DNA from: Acinetobacter corruptisaponis
GTDB lineage: Bacteria; Pseudomonadota; Gammaproteobacteria; Pseudomonadales; Moraxellaceae
DNA: 64,000 bases
Direction: 5' to 3'
NCBI RefSeq assembly: GCF_030053775.1
Contig: NZ_CP125669.1
Coordinates: forward strand, 2,661,962 to 2,725,961
In this document: piece after piece, positions 42,406 to 52,331 of the stretch
How the letters are laid out: each line of letters begins with the position of its first letter
How positions within the stretch are numbered: the first letter of the stretch is position 1
The notes under the pieces: generated by a model
What the model was told of the DNA's origin: nothing
The model's database searches: none
The model's input: the letters and a program-made list of their open reading frames with translations, nothing else
Translations under genes and position numbers: made by a program

Positions 42406-44229
42406 TTAGTAATCGAAGCTGAAGTGTTCTGGTGCAAGTGAAGTCAAGGTACGGGAAGTCGAAACCATTGATTCTGCATGACCCTGCGCACGTGGCAACA
42501 AACGGTCAAAGTAGAAATCAGCAACCTTGATTTTTGCTTTATAGAATTCAGGAGTTTCAGCACCGTTGCCTGCTTCCAGTTTTTCAGAAGCAATCACAGC
42601 CTGCTGAGCCCAGAAGTAAGCCATCATCACATAGCCAGAGAACATCAAGAAATCAACAGAAGCTGAAGAAACGATGTCACGGTCTTTACGTGCAGCAAGC
42701 ATGATACGAACAGTCAAAGTGTTCCATTGAGCGCAAAGCTTGGTTAGGTCCCAGGCGAAGCGGCGTAGGTACTTGTTGCGGGCATGTGTAGCACAGAACT
42801 TCAAGATTTCAGCAGTATAGTCACGAACAACCTTGCCTTTTGAGCTTAGAAGAACTTTACGGCCGATTAAGTCAAGTGCCTGAATACCTGTAGTGCCTTC
42901 GTACAAGGTAGAGATACGTGCATCACGCGCGATTTGTTCCATACCCCATTCACGGATATAACCGTGACCACCAAAAACCTGCATACCATTGTTGGCAGAC
43001 TCTAGGCCAAGCTCAGTCAGGAAGCCTTTAAGAATTGGTGTATAGAAACCAAGTTTGTCATCAGCAGCTTCATAAGCGGCTTGATCACCACTTGCCAATG
43101 CATCCGCCATCTTATCTGCGAGTTTTGCAGCATGGTAGATCATTGAACGACCGCCTTCAGCAATCGCTTTTTGAGTCAACAACAAACGACGAACGTCAGC
43201 ATGGTGGATAATCGCATCACCTACACGCTCAGGCTCTTTCTTGCCAGAAAGGGCACGCATCGACATACGGTCTTTCGCATAAGGCAAAGCGCCCTGGAAA
43301 GATAATTCAGCATGTGCAATACCCTGAACTGCTGTACCGATACGTGCAGTGTTCATGAAAGTAAACATTGCATGCAAACCTTTGTTGATTTCACCAATGA
43401 GGTAACCAGTAGCGTTATCGAAGTTCAATACCGCAGTTGCTGATGCACGGATACCCATTTTGTGTTCGATTGAACCACAAGATACGGTATTACGCTCACC
43501 TACACCGCCGTCAGCAGTTGGGATGAACTTAGGCACGATGAATAACGAGATACCACGGGTACCAGCAGGTGCGTCTGGAAGACGCGCAAGCACGATATGG
43601 ATAATGTTTTCTGTTAAATCATGCTCACCCGCAGAGATGAAGATTTTAGTACCAGAGATTTTATATGTGCCATCAGCAGCAGGTTCAGCTTTAGTTTTAA
43701 CTTGACCTAAGTCTGTACCACATTGAGGTTCCGTTAAGCACATTGTGCCAGACCAGGTGCCTTCAACCAGTTTAGGCATATAAGTCGCTTTTTGCTCATC
43801 TGTACCGAACTGGATGATGGTGTTCATACAACCTGTACTTAAACCAGGGTACATGGTGAATGACCAGTTTGCAGTACCCATCATTTCAGATTTGATGAGG
43901 TTTAAAGACATTGGCAGGCCTTGACCACCAAACTCTTCAGGGTAGGAAAGACCTTGCCAGCCACCCATGACGAACTGGTCATACGCTTCCTTGAAGCCTT
44001 TAGGTGTAGTCACTTCACCATTGTTAAAGGTACAGCCTTCTTCATCACCTGACTGGTTAAGTGGAGAAAGTACGTTTTCGCAGTAATCTGCCGCACCTTC
44101 AAGAATCATATCAACCGTATCTGCATCTGCATTTTGACCACTTGCCAAAGTTTGGTAGTGTGCAGGATAATCAAACACTTCATTCATTAAGAAGCGAATA
44201 TCACGGAGCGGGGCTTTATAAGCTGGCAT
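42406..44229 (-). CDS. Acyl-CoA dehydrogenase, long type with extra C-terminal domain
   Basis: 607 residues. Catalyses the FAD-dependent alpha-beta dehydrogenation of acyl-CoA. FAD/substrate motifs are MCLTEPQCGTDLGQVKTKA, GNTVSCGSIEHKMGIRASATAVLNFDN and FGGHGYIREWGMEQIARDARISTLYEGTTGIQ; the Glu of YEGT is the catalytic base. The C-terminal extension (DUF1974-like) matches the FadE/PA0506-type long enzymes. AGGA eight bases before 44229 fixes the start over an upstream open frame. It stands alone here. Confidence 0.93.
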   Translation of the reverse strand: MPAYKAPLRDIRFLMNEVFDYPAHYQTLASGQNADADTVDMILEGAADYCENVLSPLNQSGDEEGCTFNNGEVTTPKGFKEAYDQFVMGGWQGLSYPEEFGGQGLPMSLNLIKSEMMGTANWSFTMYPGLSTGCMNTIIQFGTDEQKATYMPKLVEGTWSGTMCLTEPQCGTDLGQVKTKAEPAADGTYKISGTKIFISAGEHDLTENIIHIVLARLPDAPAGTRGISLFIVPKFIPTADGGVGERNTVSCGSIEHKMGIRASATAVLNFDNATGYLIGEINKGLHAMFTFMNTARIGTAVQGIAHAELSFQGALPYAKDRMSMRALSGKKEPERVGDAIIHHADVRRLLLTQKAIAEGGRSMIYHAAKLADKMADALASGDQAAYEAADDKLGFYTPILKGFLTELGLESANNGMQVFGGHGYIREWGMEQIARDARISTLYEGTTGIQALDLIGRKVLLSSKGKVVRDYTAEILKFCATHARNKYLRRFAWDLTKLCAQWNTLTVRIMLAARKDRDIVSSASVDFLMFSGYVMMAYFWAQQAVIASEKLEAGNGAETPEFYKAKIKVADFYFDRLLPRAQGHAESMVSTSRTLTSLAPEHFSFDY

Positions 44230-44468
44230 AATCTTAATCCTGTATTTGAATCGTTTTGGATTATCTGTTTCGATACTTTGATTATTCACAATGGTGATAA
44301 AAATACATTGATAAACACTATGGAAAAGACTGTCAGAAAAGCGAATTGATCAGGCGGTAGGGGCGTAAAAAAGTCATCTTCCCACTGATGTTTGAAACTC
44401 ATTTTAAATATGAAGATGATTAAATTTACAGTTGTAAATATAATGATATAAAGGTGTTTGGTAAAACT

Positions 44469-46778
44469 ATGCGTTTAAAATATTTAACTTTATGTGTATT
44501 GGGGTTTAGTCTTTCTGCATGTTCTCAGCATGTCATTAAAACCAATTCTGGTGCTGTAAACCTTGAACAGAAAGCCATTAACAGCATCAATGCGATGTAT
44601 GAATATCCAAGCTATGACTACCGTGGAAAGTTTAATGTCCATGTTGATCTGGACCAAAATAAAACCGTAAGCAAAGATGACAAGGCGGCTCTGGATGCCA
44701 ATGTAAAGCAAAAGGTCGATCAATATCTGCGCGACCAGAAAGTCAACCTCAACAGCGCACAGAAGCAGGCTTTATATGAAGCCCTTGCACAACAGCCAAA
44801 ACAGTTTGGCGGCAGCAAGGCGGACAAGTTTACCCGTGTCATGGCCAATGTTCTGAATGACATGCAGTTTGAATATGATGGTTCAGTGCATTACCGTCAG
44901 AAAATGGGATCATTCAACCTCACCGCGCGCTATGAAAAACCGACCTTGCTGCTACAGGCGAAAGTGCCCATGGTGCTTGACCTGAATGATTATAAGTTCT
45001 ATATCAACTACTTTGCCCTGATGCCCTATCTGGTGAATAAGGAAAACCAGAACAACTTGGCCTATCTGGACTTTTCTAAATACCAGCATCTGTTCAAGCA
45101 GGTGGATATCAAGAAATTTGCTGAGTATGTCAAGGCATCCAGTGCGGTGTATTACCGTCTGGCAAATCCAAATGACATACAGGCGCTTGCAGTTTCTTCA
45201 AATGACCATGCAGCAGGGGTTGTGGAAAAGATCCGCCTTAAAACATCGGTTGAGGAACTCATTCTTCAGGCAAACCTGTATAGCAAGGTCAATGAGAAAT
45301 ATCTGGTACAGCAGGTCCTAAATTTCAAGGAAAAGAGTTTAGAGAAACTGGTTACAGATGAGGTGGATGCTGCGGTTCAGTCAAAGGCTAAATCAGCGAG
45401 TTCCTCTGTGCTGGCTTCAAAAAACTCGGCAGATGATGCCAGTGTGGTCAGCCAGCAGCTTTATCGTCTGGTAAATCAACATCTGGGTGTTGATGATGCA
45501 GATGAGTCTTATGGTTCTGCTTCTGAAGATGCTGCGCAGGCTGCTGAACAGGAAGCAAATAATGTTGAAGATGCACCTGAAAACATAGATAAAGCTGCTA
45601 CAGATGAGCAGGGCTTGACTGCTGAACAGTGTCTGGCACTGCAAAATACTGCTAAAACCACTTATGGTGATGTGCAGTATTGCCAAACTGTTTACGACAT
45701 GGATGTATTTGGTCAGGAGACCACGCCACGCCTGGGAGCTTATCTGGAAAAACTGCAAGCCTTGGAAAAGATATTTGCAGCGTATGACCAAAACCAGTTT
45801 ATTGATGATCAGGCATTTAAGGCACTCTGGATCAAGCATCAGGCAGACATAGATGCAGCCTTGCCACCTGTGAGTCAACGCAACCCATTTGTGATGGATG
45901 TGGGACTGGATGCAAAGGGACGTGCAATTAAGCTAGATTATGACCTGAACTATGCCTTACCAGAATTCAAGTCACGCTTTAACCTGAAAGCGGATATGCA
46001 GATTTCAAACTACGGCAAGGCCACCCCGATTGATCAGGCACAGTTGAAACGTGCAAAAACATGGGCGGAAGCAAGCAAGGGTTCAATGCTGGAACAAGCG
46101 ATTGGCAGCTTCTCGGAAAAACTAGGCCAGTCTACCATTCAGGAACGTTCTGCACAGCCTTATACCCTGTCTCTGGATGACCAGCTAAAAGTGATTGCGG
46201 AACAGCGTTATGATGCAACCCATTCCTATGAACAAACCTATAAAGCTGTATTTATTGCCAAGCTGACTGAAAGCCAGCCACAGGTTGTGCAGCGTTATTC
46301 CACTCAGGAGTTGCAGGAAATCGCCAGTGTCTACGCCTACTGGTACTCGGATGAGGAGGTGTATAACCCAGAGGGCAAGGCACTGAAAGCGATTGAGGGT
46401 TTACAAGGCAAGCACCACCTTGAACAAGAAGACCAGTTTGATGACAAGCTGGGGCGGGCGGTGGACCGTATTGTGAACGATGCCATACGTGGTGATCAGG
46501 ATCGTCAGGCCCTGAAAAAGTTAAGGGCACAATACAAACAGCCACAGCAGCTTTTTGCCAAACAGTATCAAATCCAGTTTGAACGTGAAAATGGCGCATA
46601 TCCTGAGGAAAAAAACGTGCTGGAACAAACAGCCAATATTCTGGGGCAGGTTTATGTGGATGCACGCAAAAACCAGCTGTCTGAGAAGTCAATCAAGAAC
46701 TTAAAGGCTGAACATAATGAATTTATTGATTATGAAATCTTTAAGGATGTGTACCAGAAAATGCTGAGCAGCAAATAA
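44469..46778 (+). CDS. Very large lipoprotein of unknown function
   Basis: 769 residues. Lipobox LSAC (LTLCVLGFSLSACSQH). The mature protein has no recognised domain. It is rich in Lys, Gln, Asp and Ala, with long helical stretches. An Ala/Glu/Asp-rich linker lies at about 300-390 (SAKSASSSVLASKNSADDAS). A Cys pair (EQCLALQ, VQYCQTV) lies just after the linker. The start at 44469 gives a good signal; AAGGTG lies 12 bases before. Conserved Acinetobacter envelope protein is the likely class, function unknown. Confidence 0.7.
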   Translation: MRLKYLTLCVLGFSLSACSQHVIKTNSGAVNLEQKAINSINAMYEYPSYDYRGKFNVHVDLDQNKTVSKDDKAALDANVKQKVDQYLRDQKVNLNSAQKQALYEALAQQPKQFGGSKADKFTRVMANVLNDMQFEYDGSVHYRQKMGSFNLTARYEKPTLLLQAKVPMVLDLNDYKFYINYFALMPYLVNKENQNNLAYLDFSKYQHLFKQVDIKKFAEYVKASSAVYYRLANPNDIQALAVSSNDHAAGVVEKIRLKTSVEELILQANLYSKVNEKYLVQQVLNFKEKSLEKLVTDEVDAAVQSKAKSASSSVLASKNSADDASVVSQQLYRLVNQHLGVDDADESYGSASEDAAQAAEQEANNVEDAPENIDKAATDEQGLTAEQCLALQNTAKTTYGDVQYCQTVYDMDVFGQETTPRLGAYLEKLQALEKIFAAYDQNQFIDDQAFKALWIKHQADIDAALPPVSQRNPFVMDVGLDAKGRAIKLDYDLNYALPEFKSRFNLKADMQISNYGKATPIDQAQLKRAKTWAEASKGSMLEQAIGSFSEKLGQSTIQERSAQPYTLSLDDQLKVIAEQRYDATHSYEQTYKAVFIAKLTESQPQVVQRYSTQELQEIASVYAYWYSDEEVYNPEGKALKAIEGLQGKHHLEQEDQFDDKLGRAVDRIVNDAIRGDQDRQALKKLRAQYKQPQQLFAKQYQIQFERENGAYPEEKNVLEQTANILGQVYVDARKNQLSEKSIKNLKAEHNEFIDYEIFKDVYQKMLSSK

Positions 46779-46794
46779 TTTAATCCCCAAAAAG

Positions 46795-46824
46795 AGAACC
46801 TGCTGATTGCGCAGGTTCTTTTTT
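46795..46824. terminator. Terminator between the large lipoprotein gene and aroE
   Basis: Stem AGAACCTGC/GCAGGTTCT with a seven-base loop and T-run; it can serve both convergent genes. Confidence 0.85.
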
Positions 46825-46843
46825 GCCGAATTTTACTGAGCAA

Positions 46844-47632
46844 TTATAAAAAATCTTTGAGTTCAGGTTTGACTCCATTCCAGATTGAAAAGGCCTCAAT
46901 TGCCTGTCCAACCAGCATACCAAAGCCATCGGTGGATGGAACCTGACGTGCCTGAGCCTGATCCAGAAAGCTGGAGGGTTTGCCATAAGCCATTTCATAG
47001 GCATGATGGAAAAGTAGGGTTTCTGGCAGTTGTAATGCATCGCCCGTTAAACTTGCAGAAGTGGCATTAATTACAAAATCAAACTCACCAGAAAGTTGAT
47101 CCAGCCCTATCGCCTGTAATTCTGCCTGTGGTACAGCCTCTTTTAAATCTTCAACCAGTTGTTCTGCACGGGCGAGGGTACGGTTGGCAATCACGATTTG
47201 TTTTGCACCTGCCTGCACCAGTGGATAGATCACACCACGAGTTGCACCGCCTGCACCTAAAATTAAAATACGGCTATTTGCAAGATCCCAGCCCAGAGCC
47301 TGAATGGCGGCAACCAAACCTTGTCCGTCGGTATTGTCACCATAAAGTTTACCATCCTGCATCCATAAGGTATTCACAGCTTTGGCAATTTTAGCGCGTT
47401 CAGTCAGTTGATCACATAAGGCAAATGCCTGCTCTTTAAAGGGAACAGTCACATTCATTCCAGCACCGCCTTGCGCAAAAAAATCCTTTGCCGTATTTTC
47501 AAAGCCATCCAGCGGTGCAAGAATTTTTTTATAATTTAAATCAACGCCCGTTTTTGCTGCGAATGCATGATGTAATTCTGGTGAGCGGGATTGTTCAATT
47601 GGATTTCCAATTACAGCAAATTGTTTGGTCAT
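46844..47632 (-). CDS. aroE: Shikimate dehydrogenase
   Basis: Reduces 3-dehydroshikimate with NADPH in aromatic amino acid synthesis. FAVIGNPIEQSRSPELHH and GMNVTVPFKEQAFALCD (catalytic Lys), then LILGAGGATRGVIYPL and VIANRTLARAEQLVEDL for NADP, are all present. 262 residues. The frame extends 20 codons upstream of 47632, but the conserved start MTKQFAVIGNP is at 47632. Confidence 0.96.
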   Translation of the reverse strand: MTKQFAVIGNPIEQSRSPELHHAFAAKTGVDLNYKKILAPLDGFENTAKDFFAQGGAGMNVTVPFKEQAFALCDQLTERAKIAKAVNTLWMQDGKLYGDNTDGQGLVAAIQALGWDLANSRILILGAGGATRGVIYPLVQAGAKQIVIANRTLARAEQLVEDLKEAVPQAELQAIGLDQLSGEFDFVINATSASLTGDALQLPETLLFHHAYEMAYGKPSSFLDQAQARQVPSTDGFGMLVGQAIEAFSIWNGVKPELKDFL

Positions 47633-47692
47633 GGCGAAAATGATAAATAAAGAAAATAGGGGCAGTGTATAAAGTTGTGGAAATGATCGCAA

Positions 47693-49174
47693 TTAGCATG
47701 AGTGATTTTTAATCTCAGTTGCTAACTTTTGGATATTTTCCATAATTTCATCAACCGTATGTGCGGCATATCCAAATAGCACACCTGCCCTTTGAAATGA
47801 AGTTTGACAGTAGCGGGATAAAGGCTGGACAGCCAGTCCTAGTTTGCTACATTGAGCAGTGAAATCCTGCTCTGTCCATGAATCTTTCAGCCAACAGACC
47901 AAATGAATCCCTGAATCTGTTACCTCAATGGTTAGGACTTCTGAGAGGTGGGTTTCAATTGCGTGAATCAGCGCTTGCTGACGCTCATAACAGGCTTTAC
48001 GAACCTTTCGCACATGCCGCGCATAATGTCCCTCTTGAATAAACAAGCTCAAAACAACCTGTTCCAGATAAGAACTGCGAGTATCAATATGACTTTTTGC
48101 CAAACTGAATAGGTCAATGAGAGACTCGGGAATCACCATAAAACCTAAGCGAAATTCAGGAAACATCATTTTGGAAAATGTGCCTGAATAAATTACACGT
48201 TGCTGTTGGTCCAGACCCTGTAAGGCTTGAATAGGTCGAGTGCCATAACGAAACTCACTGTTGTAGTCATCTTCAAAAATCCATTTTTGTTGCTGGGCCG
48301 CCCAATCCAACAATGCCAAACGCCGAGTTAAACTGAGTGTGCCACCCAGTGGAAATTGATGTGAGGGTGCGGTGTAAACCAGTTTGGCTTGGGCATAATG
48401 CTGGGTGATGTCGGGAACTTTCATTCCCTCCTCATCACTACAAACTGGATGAACTGTTGTTCCGAAACTACGAAAAACGGCTAATGCGGCATCATAGCCT
48501 GGCTCATCCAGACATACCTGATCCTGTGCCTGTAATAGCGCATAAGCGGTTAAATGAATGGCCTGTTGTGTCCCGTTCACAATCAAAATTTGTTGTTCAG
48601 TACAATTGAGTCCACGTGTAGAGCGTACATATTGGCATATAGCCTGTCTTAAAGGCAGGTAGCCTTTTGAATCATGGGCCTGTCCAATCTGATGATAGGA
48701 TTGCCGCCATGCCCGCCCAAGCAGTTTTCCCCAAAGTTGATGTGGAAATAAATCCACGCAACCCACGCCAACATGAAAGGTGCGTTTACCTTGTGGTAAC
48801 TGCTGTTTTTGCCAGCAAGCTAAATGTTGGGCAAGGTGGGGATTTACATTCAGCGTTTCAGTTTTGGTTGATAGATGAAGATGCTGTTGGGTTTGCGCTT
48901 GGATCAACTGGTCAGGAATGGTTTCTGACACATAGGTTCCTGAGCTTGGTTTGGTAAATAAATAACCCTCATCCAGTAGTCGGTCTAAAGCTGACAATAC
49001 GGAATTACGGGAAATGGACATCATTTCTGCCAAAACTCGGCTTGAGGGCAGTTTTGTGCCAGCAGATAAACGACCATCTAAAATGGCATCCCTGAGCACC
49101 TCATATAATCCATCCCTGATGGAACCTTTTGGTAAAATCAAGTGGGGAAAATAGGCAGAGGACGAAATCGCCAT
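47693..49174 (-). CDS. MocR/PdxR-type transcription regulator
   Basis: 493 residues. N-terminal GntR winged helix (YEVLRDAILDGRLSAGTKLPSSRVLAEMMSISRNSVLSALDRLL) fused to an aminotransferase-like domain with the PLP Lys in YSGTFSKMMFPEFRLGF. It lies 103 bases from and divergent to a GNAT acetyltransferase gene, which it may control. The effector is probably PLP or an amino compound; target genes are inferred only. ATG 49174 is preferred to a TTG two codons earlier. Confidence 0.9.
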   Translation of the reverse strand: MAISSSAYFPHLILPKGSIRDGLYEVLRDAILDGRLSAGTKLPSSRVLAEMMSISRNSVLSALDRLLDEGYLFTKPSSGTYVSETIPDQLIQAQTQQHLHLSTKTETLNVNPHLAQHLACWQKQQLPQGKRTFHVGVGCVDLFPHQLWGKLLGRAWRQSYHQIGQAHDSKGYLPLRQAICQYVRSTRGLNCTEQQILIVNGTQQAIHLTAYALLQAQDQVCLDEPGYDAALAVFRSFGTTVHPVCSDEEGMKVPDITQHYAQAKLVYTAPSHQFPLGGTLSLTRRLALLDWAAQQQKWIFEDDYNSEFRYGTRPIQALQGLDQQQRVIYSGTFSKMMFPEFRLGFMVIPESLIDLFSLAKSHIDTRSSYLEQVVLSLFIQEGHYARHVRKVRKACYERQQALIHAIETHLSEVLTIEVTDSGIHLVCWLKDSWTEQDFTAQCSKLGLAVQPLSRYCQTSFQRAGVLFGYAAHTVDEIMENIQKLATEIKNHSC

Positions 49175-49277
49175 AATCAACTGGTACTTTAAAAATTATA
49201 ATAACTGTATCTTATGATGATACCACTCTCAACACTACACTTTGATCTTCCATAACGAAAGATGACGGAGTGTCAGG

Positions 49278-49733
49278 ATGCAGACTCAGGAAATACAGGT
49301 TATCCCTGTCCAGCAACAGGATTATCAGCAGTGGATACCCTATTGGCTGGCGTATCAGAATTTTTATAAAGTGGCACTTGCCAGTTCCACCACACAAACC
49401 ACATGGCAACGCTTTTTTGATGAAGCTGAGCCAGTTTATTGCGCCGTTGCCAAACGAGGTGAACAGGTGTTGGGTTTTGTACATTATGTCATTCACCGTT
49501 CAACTTGGGCTGAGCAAAACTATTGTTATTTAGAGGATTTATTTGTTTCACCAGAGGTGCGGGGGCAGCATGTTGGCAAGCATTTAATTGAATATGTTCA
49601 GCAGCAGTCCATTTTACAGCAGTGTGACCGCCTATATTGGCATACACAGGAAACCAACTATACCGCACAAAAACTCTATGACTGGATTGCCGAAAAGCCT
49701 GGGATTATTGAGTATCGGATGTGTTTAAATTAA
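49278..49733 (+). CDS. GNAT N-acetyltransferase
   Basis: 151 residues. The acetyl-CoA site is visible: YLEDLFVSPEVRGQHVGKHLIEYV (R/Q-x-x-G-x-G/A type). GGAG is eight bases before the ATG. The substrate is unknown; its position opposite a MocR regulator suggests a small amine or amino acid that the regulator answers to. Confidence 0.87.
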   Translation: MQTQEIQVIPVQQQDYQQWIPYWLAYQNFYKVALASSTTQTTWQRFFDEAEPVYCAVAKRGEQVLGFVHYVIHRSTWAEQNYCYLEDLFVSPEVRGQHVGKHLIEYVQQQSILQQCDRLYWHTQETNYTAQKLYDWIAEKPGIIEYRMCLN

Positions 49734-49739
49734 GTAAAA

Positions 49740-49767
49740 AAGCCAAAGCTGATCATTGCTTTGGCTT
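49740..49767. terminator. Bidirectional terminator
   Basis: Stem AAGCCAAAGC/GCTTTGGCTT with an eight-base loop, A-run to the left and T-rich right flank; shared by the GNAT gene and hemF. Confidence 0.85.
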
Positions 49768-49780
49768 TAATTCTTTATTT

Positions 49781-50758
<978 letters not shown>

Positions 50759-50785
50759 TCAAAACATAAAATCCATAAAAAAAGT

Positions 50786-50819
50786 AAGGGATTTTTACCT
50801 TTTAACATAAAAATCCCTT
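50786..50819 (-). terminator. Strong terminator, originally of ribA
   Basis: Perfect 12-bp stem AAGGGATTTTTA/TAAAAATCCCTT with a ten-base loop and T-run on the minus strand. It lies just after the duplicated ribA end, so it probably ended ribA before the insertion. Confidence 0.85.
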
Positions 50820-50858
50820 AATTGCCTTATTTTTAAACATTTTGAAAAAATGAATCAG

Positions 50859-50905
50859 AAGTCATCTTTTTTATATAGGTGATCCATCCGTTCACGTTTG
50901 GTTTT
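50859..50905 (-). repeat. Duplicate of the ribA 3' end
   Basis: 47 bases identical, same orientation, to 51428-51474, which hold the last 15 sense codons of ribA. Here the sequence is not in a functional gene; it lies three bases after the stop of the exported protein gene. Confidence 0.9.
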
Positions 50906-50908
50906 GAA

Positions 50909-51400
50909 TTAAGGCGTATTGAATGGTTTGCTATTTTGTTCAATCAAATCATTAACCTCTTCACCATACATCCAAGTATTGAGAATCCCTTCAGAACTTT
51001 CTAGACCTAGAATATCTAAAAATTGTTCAAAAGTTGTCGCAACTTGCTCTCTATCTTCGGTATCTAAATGATCAGGGTTAATCTGATGAATTCCTGCAGA
51101 GAGTGTTTGGAGTAGTTGTGCTTTTGTTGGTGGCGCTGAATTTTCATAATGTTTTATAAACTGTTGTGCTGTATCAGCAATTTGTTGATTGAGCTGATCT
51201 TTAAGCTGCTGATCTTGAACACCCGTATATAAAATGTTATCACCAATAAAGTGATCTTGTTTTTTGAATTGTTCTAATTGCTGAATGATATTTGCTGTAG
51301 TTGGAAGCATATTCTTGTCCAATGGATGATTTGTCGCTTGGATATAAGATGTACTGAGTAATGGTATAGCAGTGAGTAATAAAACTCTTATAAATTTCAT
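50909..51400 (-). CDS. Exported protein inserted after ribA, DUF4844-like
   Basis: 163 residues. Signal peptide MKFIRVLLLTAIPLLSTSYI. The C-terminal stretch LDTEDREQVATTFEQFLDILGLESSEGILNTWMYGEEVND resembles DUF4844 proteins; function unknown. It starts 24 bases after the ribA stop and ends at the duplicated ribA end, so it lies inside an insertion. It is AT-rich and stands on the same strand as ribA, with no promoter visible of its own. Confidence 0.7.
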   Translation of the reverse strand: MKFIRVLLLTAIPLLSTSYIQATNHPLDKNMLPTTANIIQQLEQFKKQDHFIGDNILYTGVQDQQLKDQLNQQIADTAQQFIKHYENSAPPTKAQLLQTLSAGIHQINPDHLDTEDREQVATTFEQFLDILGLESSEGILNTWMYGEEVNDLIEQNSKPFNTP

Positions 51401-51423
51401 TGCTCAGAGTCCCTGTGGTTATG

Positions 51424-52026
51424 TTAAAAGTCATCTTTTTTATATAGGTGATCCATCCGTTCACGTTTGGTTTTTAAATAATGTTCATTGAATGGATTAC
51501 GACCCACTGTAAGTGGAACACGCTCCACTACATTAATGCCAAGATCAGTCAATGCCTTTAATTTTAAAGGATTGTTGGTGATCAACTTCACTTCTTTGAC
51601 TTGCAAATGATCCAGCATAATGCTGCACATATCGTAACGGCGGGCATCGGCAGGCAAGTTCAACAGCAGGTTGGCATCGACCGTATCGTGTCCCTGATCC
51701 TGTAGGGCATAGGCACGAATTTTATTGGTCAGGCCAATCCCACGGCCTTCCTGACGCAAATATAAAATCACACCCTGACCCGCTTCATTGATCAGTCGTT
51801 GTGTGGCTTGCAGTTGAGGTCCACAGTCGCACTTCAATGAGGCAAAGGCATCACCAGTCAAACATTCAGAATGGATACGCACGAGTACGGGCTGATTTGG
51901 TGCAGTTTCTAGTCCTTTGGAAAGCGCCACATGCTCTTCGCCAGTTGCTGGGTCTTGAAACACGGAAATATTGAAGTCACCAAAAGCGGTTGGTAGCCTT
52001 GATGTTGCAACAAATTCAATTGGCAC
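51424..52026 (-). CDS. ribA: GTP cyclohydrolase II
   Basis: First step of riboflavin synthesis from GTP. Zn-binding Cys are in [21 protein letters not shown] and catalytic residues in [25 protein letters not shown]. 200 residues. The frame is open 11 codons upstream to a TTG at 52059, but homologues begin at (M)[15 protein letters not shown], which is the GTG at 52026. Its last 15 codons are duplicated downstream. Confidence 0.95.
   Translation of the reverse strand: MPIEFVATSRLPTAFGDFNISVFQDPATGEEHVALSKGLETAPNQPVLVRIHSECLTGDAFASLKCDCGPQLQATQRLINEAGQGVILYLRQEGRGIGLTNKIRAYALQDQGHDTVDANLLLNLPADARRYDMCSIMLDHLQVKEVKLITNNPLKLKALTDLGINVVERVPLTVGRNPFNEHYLKTKRERMDHLYKKDDF
51428..51474 (-). repeat. 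ribA 3' end, original copy
   Basis: 47 bases at the end of ribA (protein [15 protein letters not shown]), identical to 50859-50905. The repeat unit from copy to copy is 569 bases. Confidence 0.9.
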
Positions 52027-52185
52027 AGAACGCTCACTATGATAATAAAAAACAGTCAAAGTATAGCTTAATGTGTGAAGATTGCGTGAATTGGAATTTC
52101 TGATTTTTCACATAAGTTTTTCTTTTTCATACAAAGCACACAATAATGGTTGATAAACAGTGACATAATTCAGGATAATCTGCCA

Positions 52186-52204
52186 GCCAGTCCCTGAGAC
52201 TGGC
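52186..52204 (+). other. Small hairpin in the dxs upstream region
   Basis: Perfect 7-bp stem GCCAGTC/GACTGGC with a five-base loop, 128 bases before the dxs start. The gap of about 300 bases between ribA and dxs otherwise holds only their promoters. No thiamine riboswitch motif is visible. Confidence 0.35.
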
Positions 52205-52331
52205 ATGAGAATGTTTAGCACGACATCATTCGCCCATGTGGCTGATTGAAGGTAGATCATATTTAATTGTATGATTGCCCCCATTTAACCCAGCTTCGGA
52301 TTTGCCAGGCTTAAAAAGGCTTCGCCACATT

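Noticed and set aside
45417-45878. 153-codon frame on the minus strand in the large lipoprotein gene
   Set aside because: It lies fully inside a better-supported gene and has no signal or motif of its own.
52060-52331. Thiamine or FMN riboswitch before dxs or ribA
   Set aside because: None of the conserved riboswitch cores is visible on either strand.
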